Shown here: positions 1-8,968 of the stretch, piece after piece | Layout of the letters: every line of letters begins with the position of its first letter | Position numbering within the stretch: the first letter of the stretch is position 1 | Origin: Peribacter sp043814035 | GTDB lineage: Bacteria; Patescibacteriota; Gracilibacteria; Peribacterales; Peribacteraceae | NCBI GenBank assembly: GCA_043814035.1 | Contig: JBDRKJ010000003.1 | Location: 1-64,000, forward strand | Direction: 5' to 3' | Length of the DNA: 64,000 nucleotides | Position numbers and translations under genes: made by a program | Notes under the pieces: model-generated | Told to the model about the DNA's origin: nothing | The model's database searches: none | What the model saw: the letters and a program-made list of their open reading frames with translations, nothing else

Positions 1-125
1 AGAAGAAAGTGAAGAGGTGGAGTAGAAAGAAGAAGGAGGCGTTGATTCGGAGGCAATACGAAATTCTGCCCATGCTTTCGCGATGCGAGAACGCTACCCA
101 TTTCAAGTACTACAAAACCATCATG

Positions 126-196
126 TGTCACACTGAGCGTAGTCGAAGTGCGACACGAGCTCTCCTGCACATCCCTCGACTACGCTCGGGATGACA
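126..196. repeat. Imperfect inverted repeat (intergenic palindrome)
   Basis: The left arm (126-150) and right arm (171-196) share the core GAGCGTAGTCGA in opposite orientation, with TGTCA at the outer ends, so the segment can fold into a long hairpin. It resembles the 'CTTCGACTACGCTC' palindromes scattered between genes in many environmental bacteria; that resemblance is from memory. Bases 1-343 hold no gene I can support, only this palindrome and the tandem array that follows. Confidence 0.6.
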
Positions 197-246
197 ATGT
201 GAGAATGGGGAAGTAGACAGGGCTCACCATGACATGGCTAACCTCA

Positions 247-333
247 CCTTCCTTACTTTTCTGCCTTTCCTTACCTTCCTTACTTTCCTTACCTTCCTTA
301 CTTTCCTTACCTTCCTTACTTTCCTTACCTTCC
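247..333. repeat. 18-bp tandem repeat downstream of pilT
   Basis: The unit TTACCTTCCTTACTTTCC is repeated exactly from 271 to 324, with a partial fourth copy to 333 and degenerate copies back to about 247. It ends about 10 bases past the pilT stop, so it lies in the pilT 3' flank. The plus-strand reading (LTF repeats) is low-complexity and not a credible protein. Copy number could vary between strains. Confidence 0.85.
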
Positions 334-343
334 TCACCTCTCC

Positions 344-1363
344 CTACATCCCCTCCGCAACCTCCTTACTAATCATCCCCTCCTTCACCAGGCGCTGTGC
401 ATCTTTTGCAAACGTGCGCATGCCTCTGTCTCCTCCGGTTTGCAGTACTGTCGACAGTTCCTGCAGGCGATGATCGCGGATGATGTTGGCTACCGCCGGC
501 GTATTGAGCAGGATCTCGCGCACGGCAGTACGACCCCCCTTCGCGCTTGGAACCAGTCGCTGCGCGATGATCGCCTTGAGCGAAAGAGAGAGCTCTGATC
601 GAATCTGTGCCTGCTGATGCGGCGGGAACACATCCACGATACGATCAATGGATTGTGCAGCGTTGGGCGTATGGAGTGTGGCGAGAATGAGGTGGCCGGT
701 CTCGGCCAGCGTGAGGGCTGCTGCAATCGTTTCGAGGTCGCGCATCTCACCCACCATGATCACATTGGGATCTTGCCTGAGCACGTGTCGTAGTGCCTCA
801 GGAAAACTGAGGAAGTCTGATCCGATCTCGCGCTGGCGAATCACGCTCTTGCCCTGCGGGAAGAGGAATTCGATGGGGTCTTCGAGCGTAACGATGCTCG
901 CTGCACGCTCTGTATTGATATGCTGGATTATCGCTGCGAGCGAGGTGGACTTGCCACATCCCGTGGGACCCGTGAAGAGAATGAGCCCTTCTTTAAGCGC
1001 ACAGAGCGGCTCGGCGATACCGGCCAGGCCGATGGCATCGAGCGTGGGAATTTCAGAGGGCACGAGACGAGCCACCAAGCCCGGCCTGCCTCGTTCGAAG
1101 TAGCAGTTCACGCGCAACCGGCCATCGCCTTCCACGGCAAACGAGAGATCGATCTCGCGATCCTGTTCAAAGCGTTTCCACGCCTCTTCGCCCAGCACCG
1201 CACGCACGAATGACACAGCCTCCTCCGGCGTCAGCTTCTCTTCACTCAGAGGAGTGAGTTCACCATCAATCCGAAGAAAGATAGGATACCCGGATGTCAC
1301 ATGGACATCCGATGCTCTGCGTTCCCGCGCCTGTGCGAAGACGGCTTGTGGAGTGAGTTTCAT
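344..1363 (-). CDS. pilT: Type IV pilus retraction ATPase PilT
   Basis: This is a cytoplasmic hexameric ATPase that powers pilus retraction, twitching and DNA uptake. The 339-residue protein has the PilT core: Walker A GPTGCGKST at about residues 132-140, an Asp box (TLEDPIEF) near 159-166, Walker B with VIMVGEMRD near 201-209 and the His box ETGHLILATLHT near 221-232. The start MKLTPQAVF was chosen because it is the family-like N-terminus and lies 4 bp after the stop of the upstream dehydratase gene; a longer in-frame extension overlaps that gene and is not PilT-like. It is the last gene of a minus-strand run with a GT2 and a dehydratase, not with other pilus genes. A pilin lies at 58.9 kb. 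Confidence 0.93.
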   Translation of the reverse strand: MKLTPQAVFAQARERRASDVHVTSGYPIFLRIDGELTPLSEEKLTPEEAVSFVRAVLGEEAWKRFEQDREIDLSFAVEGDGRLRVNCYFERGRPGLVARLVPSEIPTLDAIGLAGIAEPLCALKEGLILFTGPTGCGKSTSLAAIIQHINTERAASIVTLEDPIEFLFPQGKSVIRQREIGSDFLSFPEALRHVLRQDPNVIMVGEMRDLETIAAALTLAETGHLILATLHTPNAAQSIDRIVDVFPPHQQAQIRSELSLSLKAIIAQRLVPSAKGGRTAVREILLNTPAVANIIRDHRLQELSTVLQTGGDRGMRTFAKDAQRLVKEGMISKEVAEGM

Positions 1364-1367
1364 GTGC

Positions 1368-2369
1368 TTAATGCGAAGAAGTATTTTGCGAGAAGTATTC
1401 CCGATACCACTGAATGGTCCGCTGCATCGCTTCGTCGAATCCAAAACGTGGTGCCCAACCCAGTACTTTCTGTGCCTTGGATGAATCCAGATACTGCCGG
1501 GGAATTTCATTTGAGGCCTCATTGCGGATATCTGGCTTCAGATCAGAGCCGATTAAGGCAGTGATCTTCTGGACCACATCCAGCACCGCCAAAGGCTTTC
1601 CATAGGAGAAATTGAAGGCCTGCCCTTTGAGATCGGCTGACGCAGAGAGCTGCTCCGCTGTGAGCAGATACGCCTCGACACCATCCTCCACATACAGGTA
1701 ATCGCGTACAAATGTGCCATCGGAACGGAGGAGTGGTCGTTCATTCTTTAGGAGGGAACGAACCGTTCCCGGCACGACACGATTCCAGTTCAAATCTCCA
1801 CCACCGAAGTAGTTACCGCATCGCGTAATCGCAACAGGAAGACCAAAGGACACAGCGTAACTCTGCGCAATGAGATCTGCACAGGATTTACTGACATCGT
1901 ACGGATGCCGCCCCTGCAATGCCATTGTCTCGGTGTAGGGCAGTGTTTCGTGCTCTCCGTAGGCCTTGTCAGAAGAGGCAATGACAACGGAGCGGACTGC
2001 AGCACGACGACAGGCCTCAAGAAGCAACCATGTGCCTTCAATGTTGGCATGGAAGGTCGAGAGCGGATTCTTGTTGGCAACACCGACGATTGCCTGCGCA
2101 GCCAAATGAAAAACAGTATCAATTTGATACTCCCCAAGAATCCTTTCGAGAAGAGCAGCATCGCACAGATCGCCACGCACCAGTGTGACCCGACCGATCG
2201 CTCCAGAATGCATTAACTCCGATTCAGGCACCCAGTCACGCACGAGGCAAACGACATGTGCGCCTAATTCAAGGAGCCGTTTTACAAGCCAAGAACCCAC
2301 AAAGCCGGTTCCCCCCGTTACGAACACGGGCCGGTCGCGCCAGAATGAAGAGGGATCAGGTGGCGGCAT
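1368..2369 (-). CDS. NAD-dependent nucleotide-sugar epimerase/dehydratase
   Basis: This is a short-chain dehydrogenase/reductase of the extended (epimerase/dehydratase) family, probably modifying an NDP-sugar for surface glycan synthesis. The Rossmann motif GGTGFVGS lies near residue 20, the catalytic Ser-Tyr-Lys elements are in SSDKAYGE and YDVSK, and NANIEGT-like NIEGTW follows the nucleotide-binding strand. The wording around SDKAYGE and GRHPYDVSKSCADL recalls CDP-glucose 4,6-dehydratases, but substrate cannot be fixed from sequence. The chosen start (MPPPDPSSFW) overlaps the upstream GT2 gene by 14 bp, which suggests co-translation. The 333-residue length fits the family. Confidence 0.85.
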   Translation of the reverse strand: MPPPDPSSFWRDRPVFVTGGTGFVGSWLVKRLLELGAHVVCLVRDWVPESELMHSGAIGRVTLVRGDLCDAALLERILGEYQIDTVFHLAAQAIVGVANKNPLSTFHANIEGTWLLLEACRRAAVRSVVIASSDKAYGEHETLPYTETMALQGRHPYDVSKSCADLIAQSYAVSFGLPVAITRCGNYFGGGDLNWNRVVPGTVRSLLKNERPLLRSDGTFVRDYLYVEDGVEAYLLTAEQLSASADLKGQAFNFSYGKPLAVLDVVQKITALIGSDLKPDIRNEASNEIPRQYLDSSKAQKVLGWAPRFGFDEAMQRTIQWYREYFSQNTSSH

Positions 2370-3090
2370 TGGTAGAGGAAGGACTACGAGGAAGCTTTCT
2401 GCAGCAGGTGGCAAAGAACAGATGAAGAGTCTCACTTATTGCCTTGAACATATCGTATACCCGCACACTCCCCGATTTTCCGGTGAGACGAGGGAAATGT
2501 CGCACAGGCACTTGTGTCCAGCGCAGACCACTTTTCTGAAGACGGAAATAGAGTTCCGCATTAAACGCATCGCCAATAGTAATCACCGGACGAATGACCG
2601 GCCAGGTACCACGCCGGAATGCCTTCATGCCACAATCGATATCTCGTGCACGAAGGCGAAAGAGCACTCGATTTACCATATTCCAGACTCCGGAGAGTAT
2701 CAGACGCATCCGAGGATCCTCACGATGTGCACGAATGCCCGAAACAAAATCGGTGGAAGAGAGATGCGACAGCAAGAGATCGAAATCCTCCACAGCAAAC
2801 TGACCATCAGAATCCATGTAGGCAATGATCTCTCCACGTGCTGCATCGCACCCGGAACGTACAGATGCGCCGCAGCCCCCATTAACATCGCGACGTACAA
2901 CACGGAGCAGCGGATATTGCTGACAGAGATTATCGAGGACCTTTAACGTGTTATCTGTGGATGCGTTGTTCACAACAATCACTTCTGCATCGCTGTGACC
3001 TGCCTGAATCCACTTCATGACCCGACCCACCGTGGTGGTGATCACGTCCTCTTCATTGAAACAAGGAAGAATGATGGATAGTGTTGGCAT
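2356..3090 (-). CDS. Family 2 glycosyltransferase (DPM1/polyprenyl-P sugar synthase type)
   Basis: This enzyme probably transfers a sugar from an NDP donor to polyprenyl phosphate on the cytoplasmic face. The 244-residue GT-A fold starts with LSIILPCFNEEDVI, has the nucleotide-binding NNASTDNT, the DxD-type motif MDSDGQF near residue 93 and the acceptor-side RDIDCGMKAFRR near 149. No C-terminal membrane segments are present, so it belongs to the soluble DPM1-like form. It is first in a three-gene run (GT2, dehydratase, pilT) and has a promoter candidate at 3123-3151. A close relative sits at 28487-29179. Confidence 0.88.
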   Translation of the reverse strand: MPTLSIILPCFNEEDVITTTVGRVMKWIQAGHSDAEVIVVNNASTDNTLKVLDNLCQQYPLLRVVRRDVNGGCGASVRSGCDAARGEIIAYMDSDGQFAVEDFDLLLSHLSSTDFVSGIRAHREDPRMRLILSGVWNMVNRVLFRLRARDIDCGMKAFRRGTWPVIRPVITIGDAFNAELYFRLQKSGLRWTQVPVRHFPRLTGKSGSVRVYDMFKAISETLHLFFATCCRKLPRSPSSTNAAT

Positions 3091-3122
3091 ATGAAGAGAG
3101 TTGGTATGTTCTGTTACTTATA

Positions 3123-3151
3123 ATTATACAATATAACACTAATTAGCACAA
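3123..3151 (-). promoter_or_regulatory. Promoter for the GT2-dehydratase-pilT run
   Basis: On the minus strand TTGTGC (3146-3151) and a perfect TATAAT (3123-3128) are separated by 17 bp, in an A+T-rich gap. Transcription would start about 27 bases before the GT2 start at 3090. The -10 is strong; the -35 matches consensus only partly. Confidence 0.55.
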
Positions 3152-3176
3152 ATACCCCATTTCTCCGCTCAGAAGA

Positions 3177-3413
3177 TCATTCTCCCCTTTTTCTGCACGC
3201 CTGGCTCAAGAGCTTGCCCATCTTCTCCATGGGATCTTCGGGCAACTCGCGCTCTACGGCCTCGTCAACCCACAGACTCATGGCCTCTACCTCTTGATCG
3301 GGACCGAGACCCCCCGGCATCTGTGCCACAAGTTCACGCCGATCAGCGATAAGCCGCACAATCTGTTGATCGATCTTTTCGAGTGTGGCAAGAATGTCAT
3401 CGGTCATCATCAT
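3177..3413 (-). CDS. Chorismate mutase-like small helical protein
   Basis: This is a 78-residue helical protein whose N-terminal half (ATLEKIDQQIVRLIADRREL) follows the AroQ pattern of a first long helix with ID..IV.LI..R. The C-terminal half is acidic and then basic, ending KLLSQACRKRGE. If functional it would convert chorismate to prephenate, but several canonical active-site residues cannot be confirmed, so 'CM-like' is safer. Three consecutive ATG codons (3413, 3410, 3407) are possible starts. It is divergent from ligA with a 189-bp gap. No other aromatic amino-acid gene is nearby. Confidence 0.5.
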   Translation of the reverse strand: MMMTDDILATLEKIDQQIVRLIADRRELVAQMPGGLGPDQEVEAMSLWVDEAVERELPEDPMEKMGKLLSQACRKRGE

Positions 3414-3602
3414 ATAAAAGAGGAACAAATGAGGGGATGCATTGCCTATCGGCGGCATCTTCACTCTTCCAAAATGGAATGCAATTGACAGGGATGGCGA
3501 TTCTCTTTTGTTTGCATATTGTTGATTTTTCTGTCCTGTCTCATCTCGCATTCTCTGCCGAGCAACCTCTACAAGTTCACGAACCTCTCGTACAATGAAC
3601 TC

Positions 3603-5744
3603 ATGGATGAGCGTGCGGCTGCGGCCCGCATCGGCAAACTCAAGGAGGAAATCTGGCGCCTCAATCGTGCCTACTTCATCGAGAATAAACCCCAGACAAG
3701 CGAAGATGTGCGTGACGCCCTCAAACAGGAACTCATCGCACTGGAACAGGAACACCCCGACCTCGTCACCCCCGATTCCCCCACCCAACGCGTGGGCGCA
3801 CCCCTCGATGGCCGGTTGCCCAAGGTTCGGCACTTATCGCCCAAAGAATCGCTGCAGGATGCGTTTAGTCGCGAAGAGATCGACGACTGGATGGATCAGA
3901 TGCGCCGCGCACTCGGGAAAGCAGACGAACGTTTTGCGTGCATCGTGGAACTCAAGATCGACGGCCTCAACATCTCACTCACGTATGAGCTCAAACAAGG
4001 TACTTACTATCTACGCCGCGCCCTCACACGAGGGAACGGCATCGAAGGAGAAGATGTCACGCACACCGTGCGGACGATCGAGGCGCTGCCCCTGAGTTTT
4101 TCGGCGAGGGAATCGAAGCAACTGCCGAAGCATCTCGAAATCTCCGGCGAGGTGTATATGACCAAAGCGGCGCTCAAGCATCTCAACAAGGATCTATCGG
4201 ACGAGGAGAAATTCGCCAATCCCCGCAACGCCGCAGCAGGCAGCGTGCGCCAGCTCGATCCTCAGGTGACCGCGGAGCGGGACTTGCAGATTTTCTGCTA
4301 TGCCCTCGATACACAGGGTGCTGATGCGCTCGGTATCAAAACCCAAAAAGAGCTCATGGAATTTCTGCTCACAAATGGATTCCCCGCGCATCAGGAATTT
4401 ACGGTGTGTACTACTGTCGATGCCATTCAGAAAGTTTTTGACGGATGGCAGAAGAAACGTGATGCACTCCCTTTCGATATCGACGGCATCGTCATTAAAG
4501 TGAATGACCGCAAGGTGCAGCGCGATCTGGGTTCCACCGCCAAAGCACCGCGCTGGGCGCGCGCCTACAAGTTCCCCGCAGAACAGAAGACGACGCGCAT
4601 TCTGGATATCCAACTGCAGGTAGGCCGTACCGGCGCCATCACGCCCGTCGCGCACCTCACTCCCACGCTCGTATCGGGGTCCACCGTTGCACGGGCAACG
4701 CTGCACAATGCGGATGAAATCGAACGGCTCGACGTACGCATAGGAGACACCGTGGTGATTCAGAAGGCCGGCGACATCATTCCGGAAGTTGTGGAAGTCT
4801 TGAAGAACCTGCGCCCGCACGGCACCAAGCCGTTTCACTACCCTCTGCACTGTCCCAGCTGTGAGGCAACATTGGAGCGGCCGGAAGGTGAAGTCGTGCA
4901 CCGTTGCCCGAACGAAAAATGTGCAGCCTCGCGTCAGGAGCGTATCGAGCATTTTGCATCACGACACGCCATGAATATTGAGGGGCTCGGCAAAGAGACT
5001 GTAGAAACCCTGCTCGCAGAAGGGCTCATTACCGATCCGGCAGATATCTTCACACTCGCAGTGGAGGACCTGATGGGCCTGCCACTCTTCAAAGAGAAGA
5101 AGGCAACGAACTTGATGACCTCTATCGAGAAAGCGAAGCACATTCCCCTCGAACGATTCCTCTTTTCACTTGGTATTCGTCATGTGGGGCGCGAGATCGC
5201 CGAGATCCTGGCGCAGCGCATTCACTGGCCCGTGCAAAAGAAGGAAGTGACGATGGAAGGAGTGGTGGGGCCGCAGACATCGCTCTTTGGAGGGGGGCAG
5301 AAGAAAGTGAAGCTTCACAGCATCACGATGGAGAGTATTCGTCAGACATTGCAAGAGATGGAAGCTGAAAAGTTGGCCGAGATCGACGGCATCGGGCCCG
5401 TGGTCGCTGCCTCACTAAAGGAGTGGATCGACGAGGAGGATCATTGCACACTCCTACACAAATTCGGCGAAGCAGGTCTACTCGCACTGCAGTCGGAGGG
5501 CAGTCACGCCCCGCAGATTTTTGCGGGTAAGACCTTCGTGCTCACTGGTACGCTGCCTACTCTCAGTCGCGAACAGGCCAAGACACTCATTAAAGAGCGT
5601 GGAGGAAAAGTGAGTTCCTCGGTAAGCAAGAAGACCGACTACGTACTCGTGGGATCAGACCCAGGAAGTAAGGAGGACGATGCTCGAAAACTGGGGGTGA
5701 AGATGTTAGAGGAGAAAGAATTTATGAAAATGCTGAAGAAATAA
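3603..5744 (+). CDS. ligA: NAD-dependent DNA ligase LigA
   Basis: This enzyme seals nicks in replication and repair using NAD+. The 713-residue protein has all expected parts: an Ia helical domain, adenylation domain with catalytic Lys in ELKIDG (Lys118), the OB fold, a four-Cys zinc finger (CPSC ... CPNEKC, about 420-445), a helix-hairpin-helix region and a C-terminal BRCT domain beginning FAGKTFVLTGTLP. The HhH region carries an insertion of roughly 35 residues containing TSLFGGGQKK that typical ~670-residue ligases lack. The start MDERAAAARI was chosen because upstream residues are not ligase-like; no Shine-Dalgarno is visible. Confidence 0.97.
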   Translation: MDERAAAARIGKLKEEIWRLNRAYFIENKPQTSEDVRDALKQELIALEQEHPDLVTPDSPTQRVGAPLDGRLPKVRHLSPKESLQDAFSREEIDDWMDQMRRALGKADERFACIVELKIDGLNISLTYELKQGTYYLRRALTRGNGIEGEDVTHTVRTIEALPLSFSARESKQLPKHLEISGEVYMTKAALKHLNKDLSDEEKFANPRNAAAGSVRQLDPQVTAERDLQIFCYALDTQGADALGIKTQKELMEFLLTNGFPAHQEFTVCTTVDAIQKVFDGWQKKRDALPFDIDGIVIKVNDRKVQRDLGSTAKAPRWARAYKFPAEQKTTRILDIQLQVGRTGAITPVAHLTPTLVSGSTVARATLHNADEIERLDVRIGDTVVIQKAGDIIPEVVEVLKNLRPHGTKPFHYPLHCPSCEATLERPEGEVVHRCPNEKCAASRQERIEHFASRHAMNIEGLGKETVETLLAEGLITDPADIFTLAVEDLMGLPLFKEKKATNLMTSIEKAKHIPLERFLFSLGIRHVGREIAEILAQRIHWPVQKKEVTMEGVVGPQTSLFGGGQKKVKLHSITMESIRQTLQEMEAEKLAEIDGIGPVVAASLKEWIDEEDHCTLLHKFGEAGLLALQSEGSHAPQIFAGKTFVLTGTLPTLSREQAKTLIKERGGKVSSSVSKKTDYVLVGSDPGSKEDDARKLGVKMLEEKEFMKMLKK

Positions 5745-5767
5745 AGAACAACCGCTGCGTCATAGGC

Positions 5768-6562
5768 TCATCGCGAAGCAGACTCCACTGGCTTTGCAAT
5801 TTTCTGTCGATGAAATTCCCACCACAGAAGCAGCATATCGCGTAAAGCAACAGATGCATCGCGAATTGTGCCGCCTTTCGCCTGCCCGGTCCGACGTGGT
5901 TCACAAGGGACATCCATCGTGTGAATACGACAACCACTGCGGAAAGCACGGATAACACGCTCAGCCTGCGAAAAGATGCTCCGTGATCGCACCGGAATCG
6001 TAGGGAACAGCGCACTTCGGATCACTTTCGCCCCTCCCGGATCTAATAGATCAATGCCAAAACACAACCGGCAGAGGAGACGATACGATCCGGAAATTAT
6101 CGAACGATAGAGAGAATAATGCTTCTGCATTCTTCGGCAGAGAAGAATATCGCACGATGAAAGATGCGGCAGACAGGCCGCAATCGTCTCAGGTTGGTAT
6201 TGTCCGTCGGCATGAAAGAGAAAGACATACTCCTTTGTCGCAGCACGCTGCACACGCTCAAACGCAGATGACATTCCCTCATTGCGCTGGTGAAAACATG
6301 GCAAAATGACCTTTGGATACTCACTGGCAAGTTGCTCAATGATTGCCCGCGTGTGATCAGTGCTACCATCATCCAAGAGTACAATCTCAAAGTCATTGGA
6401 ACACTGTTGCAATATTTCGATGCAACGACGAACTACTGGCTCAAGACTCTCTTCTTCGTTGAATGCCGGAATGGCAATGGAAAGAGAAGGCACAGGGAAA
6501 AGTATAGTCGCTCCATCCATTCCGTCACAGTTCATTAACGAAGTGGTGGATGAAAGTATCAT
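5768..6562 (-). CDS. Family 2 glycosyltransferase
   Basis: This is a GT-A fold enzyme of 264 residues with LSIAIPAFNEEESL, the nucleotide-binding LLDDGSTDHT, the DxD region FHADGQYQ and a GIDLLDPGGAKVIR acceptor segment. It probably forms a polyprenyl-phosphate sugar or a related glycolipid. The start at 6562 is favoured because its ATG overlaps the TGA of the upstream methyltransferase (ATGA), indicating translational coupling. Later in-frame Met codons at 6535 and 6520 are alternatives, since the first residues are not conserved. It converges with ligA across a 23-bp gap. Confidence 0.85.
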   Translation of the reverse strand: MILSSTTSLMNCDGMDGATILFPVPSLSIAIPAFNEEESLEPVVRRCIEILQQCSNDFEIVLLDDGSTDHTRAIIEQLASEYPKVILPCFHQRNEGMSSAFERVQRAATKEYVFLFHADGQYQPETIAACLPHLSSCDILLCRRMQKHYSLYRSIISGSYRLLCRLCFGIDLLDPGGAKVIRSALFPTIPVRSRSIFSQAERVIRAFRSGCRIHTMDVPCEPRRTGQAKGGTIRDASVALRDMLLLWWEFHRQKIAKPVESASR

Positions 6563-7245
6563 TGTTTCCGCGCACATACACCAAACGTGATCATCATTGG
6601 CCACAAAACTGCGCTCCATCGGTCAAACAATGGAAGGAACACTCTGAGGAACGGAATTTGCCATGGATAGAGATGACACCCCCGGATGACGCAGATCTGC
6701 ATGTTGTTTTTGCGTAGATGCGCAACGATTTGCCGGGGCCAGAGCCAATTTTCGATTGTCCCGGTAAACTTTCTGATGTGCAATCCCTGCGAGAGAAGAA
6801 GAATGGGATACCACAGTTTATTCGGCGTTGTGACAATGAGTGTTCCACCGGGTTTCAGAACACGGCACATCTCTGCCAGGGCTTTAAGGGGATTCTCGGT
6901 GTGCTCGATGCACTCCGACGAAACCACCACATCGAATGTTTCATCGGGGAAACTCAGATGACAAACGTTCTCCTGTCGCCAATCACAACCGATGCGTTCG
7001 GCTGCTGTGCGGGCAAGCGTCGCGGAGATATCGCTGACGATCAGTTGTGTGACTCGATCACGAAGAATGTCAGAAATCTTCCCCGTGCCGCACCCCGTTT
7101 CGAGACATTGTTCCGGAGCAGGGATGCGCGTCAGAAAATACTCAACTAACTTCTGACGGCGACTCACGTCGTAGGGAGACATGAAGGAATCGAATCGGGC
7201 ACCGAGGTCCTCGTAGGCCAGATGAGATGTGCGTCTGCTGTCCAT
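6559..7245 (-). CDS. Class I SAM-dependent methyltransferase
   Basis: The 228-residue protein has the methyltransferase motifs in order: motif I LETGCGTGKIS near residue 48, the acidic motif II region VSDISATLA, motif IV FDVVVSSECIEHTENP and post-motif LKPGGTLIVTTPNKLW. This is the Methyltransf_11/UbiE-like pattern. The C-terminal third is hydrophobic and may contact membrane or lipid. It is translationally coupled to the GT2 downstream, suggesting methylation of a sugar or glycolipid intermediate; the substrate is unknown. Confidence 0.88.
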   Translation of the reverse strand: MDSRRTSHLAYEDLGARFDSFMSPYDVSRRQKLVEYFLTRIPAPEQCLETGCGTGKISDILRDRVTQLIVSDISATLARTAAERIGCDWRQENVCHLSFPDETFDVVVSSECIEHTENPLKALAEMCRVLKPGGTLIVTTPNKLWYPILLLSQGLHIRKFTGTIENWLWPRQIVAHLRKNNMQICVIRGCHLYPWQIPFLRVFLPLFDRWSAVLWPMMITFGVCARKQ

Positions 7246-7330
7246 CGCTAATAGAATATATGAAACATAGCATGGATGTGCGACGGCGGGACTCGTGTAC
7301 TATGCTGTACACAGTCTACTACCATGACAC

Positions 7331-8833
7331 ATGCATCCCCTCCTCCATCTGATGCGTAGAATGTTAGCGACAGGAACGATGATATTCCTCCCGACATTCG
7401 GCTTCTTCCTCGCTACGCACTGGTCGACAATTGCTTCCCCATGGTTGGGTCTGGATGATTACTACGTCATCGTAACGAACACCGAGGATGTGATCCGGTT
7501 GTTCATCGGACAGGGCCGTCCGTTTTACATGCCATTCATCCTGCTCCAGAAAGGTGCGTTTGCCTTGTTCCCGTCCCTAGAGCATGCGAGCGTCTTCCTC
7601 CACCTCATACAGGCAGCCATACACACACTCACGGCTGTGTTCGTCGGGCTGTTCCTTGTACGCGGCACAGGCCGCCCTCTGTCATTCCTCGCGGTGATTC
7701 CGTTCCTCTTCTGGCCCATAAATGAGGTGGCATTCTGGATATCCACCATCGGATACACCTTTGCCGGGCTGTTCTCCGTCATCGGCGTGTACCTCATCTA
7801 CGGCAAGATGGCGCAGGGATGGCGGTGGCTTGGCGTCCTCCTCATCGTCGCCGCGGCACTGACGTCCCAGACAGCCTGCCTCACCGGCCTGAGCATGTAC
7901 ATCATCGCTCTGCTCCTTGGATGGAGCCAGGATGACCGTACGGCAGGCACACGTTCATTTATTTGGATTATGGCGGCCTACGTCGTAGGAGGAGCGGCCT
8001 CTGCACTGCTCGCGTATTTTCTCTCCTACCGACTCACGGAAGTGATATTTTTCTCATGGGGAAGCGCCATAACGATCTTCTCCAAGTCCATCCGTCTTCT
8101 CCTCATCCCCGACGTGTTCCCCATATGGCTGAGGCAGGTGCAGATGATCGCCTTCTTTCTCGGGCCCGCCGCCGTGATCATTCACATCCTCATCCGTCTT
8201 AGGTCCGCTATCTCCCTCCTGCGCGGTGCCGCCATCGCACTGATCATGGTTCTCCTGCTCATCATCCCGCTCATCCCTGTTTACGCCATCGGAGGTGCAG
8301 GGCTGCCGCCGCGCGTACTGTATGCAGAGCCGCTGTCACTTACGGCAGCTCTCTCGCTTCTCCTCGTCTTCACTTCTCACCGGATGTTCTCGGCTGGCGT
8401 CTTCCTCACGCTCATACTGGCACTCACAATCGGGTACATCCCCATTTCTGCAGTCTCGGCATCGGAACATGTCCGGACATTTCAGGGGGATCGTCAGCGG
8501 CTGCGCATGCTGGAAAAGGAGGCACAGCACCGTGCTCTCACCACTGTCGTCATTGCCAATATGCCGGAGCGTTCCACTACACCCAATCCCTACCATCATC
8601 AGTACTACCTCGGTGATTCCAAAAAATCGGCGTTCGCGGTCTGGTGGAGCTCTGATTATTTCGTGCGCGCCCTCTCGACGTCGCTGCAAACGACCCGTGA
8701 TCCACCCGCAATGCAACACTGCACGGATTACTGTCGCGTGGCCGGCTTCGACTCTGCAAACGTACAAGACCCCCGCCGACTGACGGCGATATTTCTCCCT
8801 TCGAAGGAGCAGCTGCTCTGCTACTGCCCCTAA
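7331..8833 (+). CDS. Multi-pass membrane protein, putative GT-C glycosyltransferase
   Basis: The 500-residue protein has about ten or more hydrophobic segments followed by a soluble tail of roughly 110 residues. The first outside loop contains LGLDDYYVI, an acidic pair where GT-C enzymes keep their catalytic Asp, and the overall form recalls GtrII-type glucosyltransferases. No family can be assigned confidently. It stands alone between a divergent methyltransferase and the J-like gene. The extracytoplasmic tail contains several Cys residues near the C-terminus (HCTDYC, LLCYC). Confidence 0.6.
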   Translation: MHPLLHLMRRMLATGTMIFLPTFGFFLATHWSTIASPWLGLDDYYVIVTNTEDVIRLFIGQGRPFYMPFILLQKGAFALFPSLEHASVFLHLIQAAIHTLTAVFVGLFLVRGTGRPLSFLAVIPFLFWPINEVAFWISTIGYTFAGLFSVIGVYLIYGKMAQGWRWLGVLLIVAAALTSQTACLTGLSMYIIALLLGWSQDDRTAGTRSFIWIMAAYVVGGAASALLAYFLSYRLTEVIFFSWGSAITIFSKSIRLLLIPDVFPIWLRQVQMIAFFLGPAAVIIHILIRLRSAISLLRGAAIALIMVLLLIIPLIPVYAIGGAGLPPRVLYAEPLSLTAALSLLLVFTSHRMFSAGVFLTLILALTIGYIPISAVSASEHVRTFQGDRQRLRMLEKEAQHRALTTVVIANMPERSTTPNPYHHQYYLGDSKKSAFAVWWSSDYFVRALSTSLQTTRDPPAMQHCTDYCRVAGFDSANVQDPRRLTAIFLPSKEQLLCYCP

Positions 8834-8854
8834 AGGCAATAAAGGAATGAAGAA

Positions 8855-8911
8855 ATGCTGAAGACGAAGCCGATCGATGAGAAGGAGTTTCTTGCCATTC
8901 TGAAGCGGTAA
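8855..8911 (+). pseudogene. Possible remnant of a LigA-type BRCT tail
   Basis: An 18-codon frame here reads MLKTKPIDEKEFLAILKR and stop. It resembles the last residues of the ligA product (MLEEKEFMKMLKK) and of LigA proteins in general. It sits alone in the 135-bp gap before the J-like gene, with no upstream BRCT sequence. Chance similarity cannot be excluded at this length. Confidence 0.2.
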
Positions 8912-8968
8912 AACCGGCCATGTGTAGTAAACTTGACAAATCGATCCTTCTGATGAAAACTGTATCTG

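Noticed and set aside
234..473. Repetitive LTF-rich plus-strand frame at the pilT 3' end
   Set aside because: It is simply the translation of the 18-bp tandem repeat and of antisense pilT.
3485..3522. Promoter for ligA based on TTGACA at 3485
   Set aside because: No -10 element lies at 16-18 bp; the nearest A/T-rich hexamer is about 26 bp away.
3414..3833. Long N-terminal extension of the chorismate-mutase-like gene, antisense to ligA
   Set aside because: The extra residues are the complement of conserved LigA sequence and resemble no mutase.
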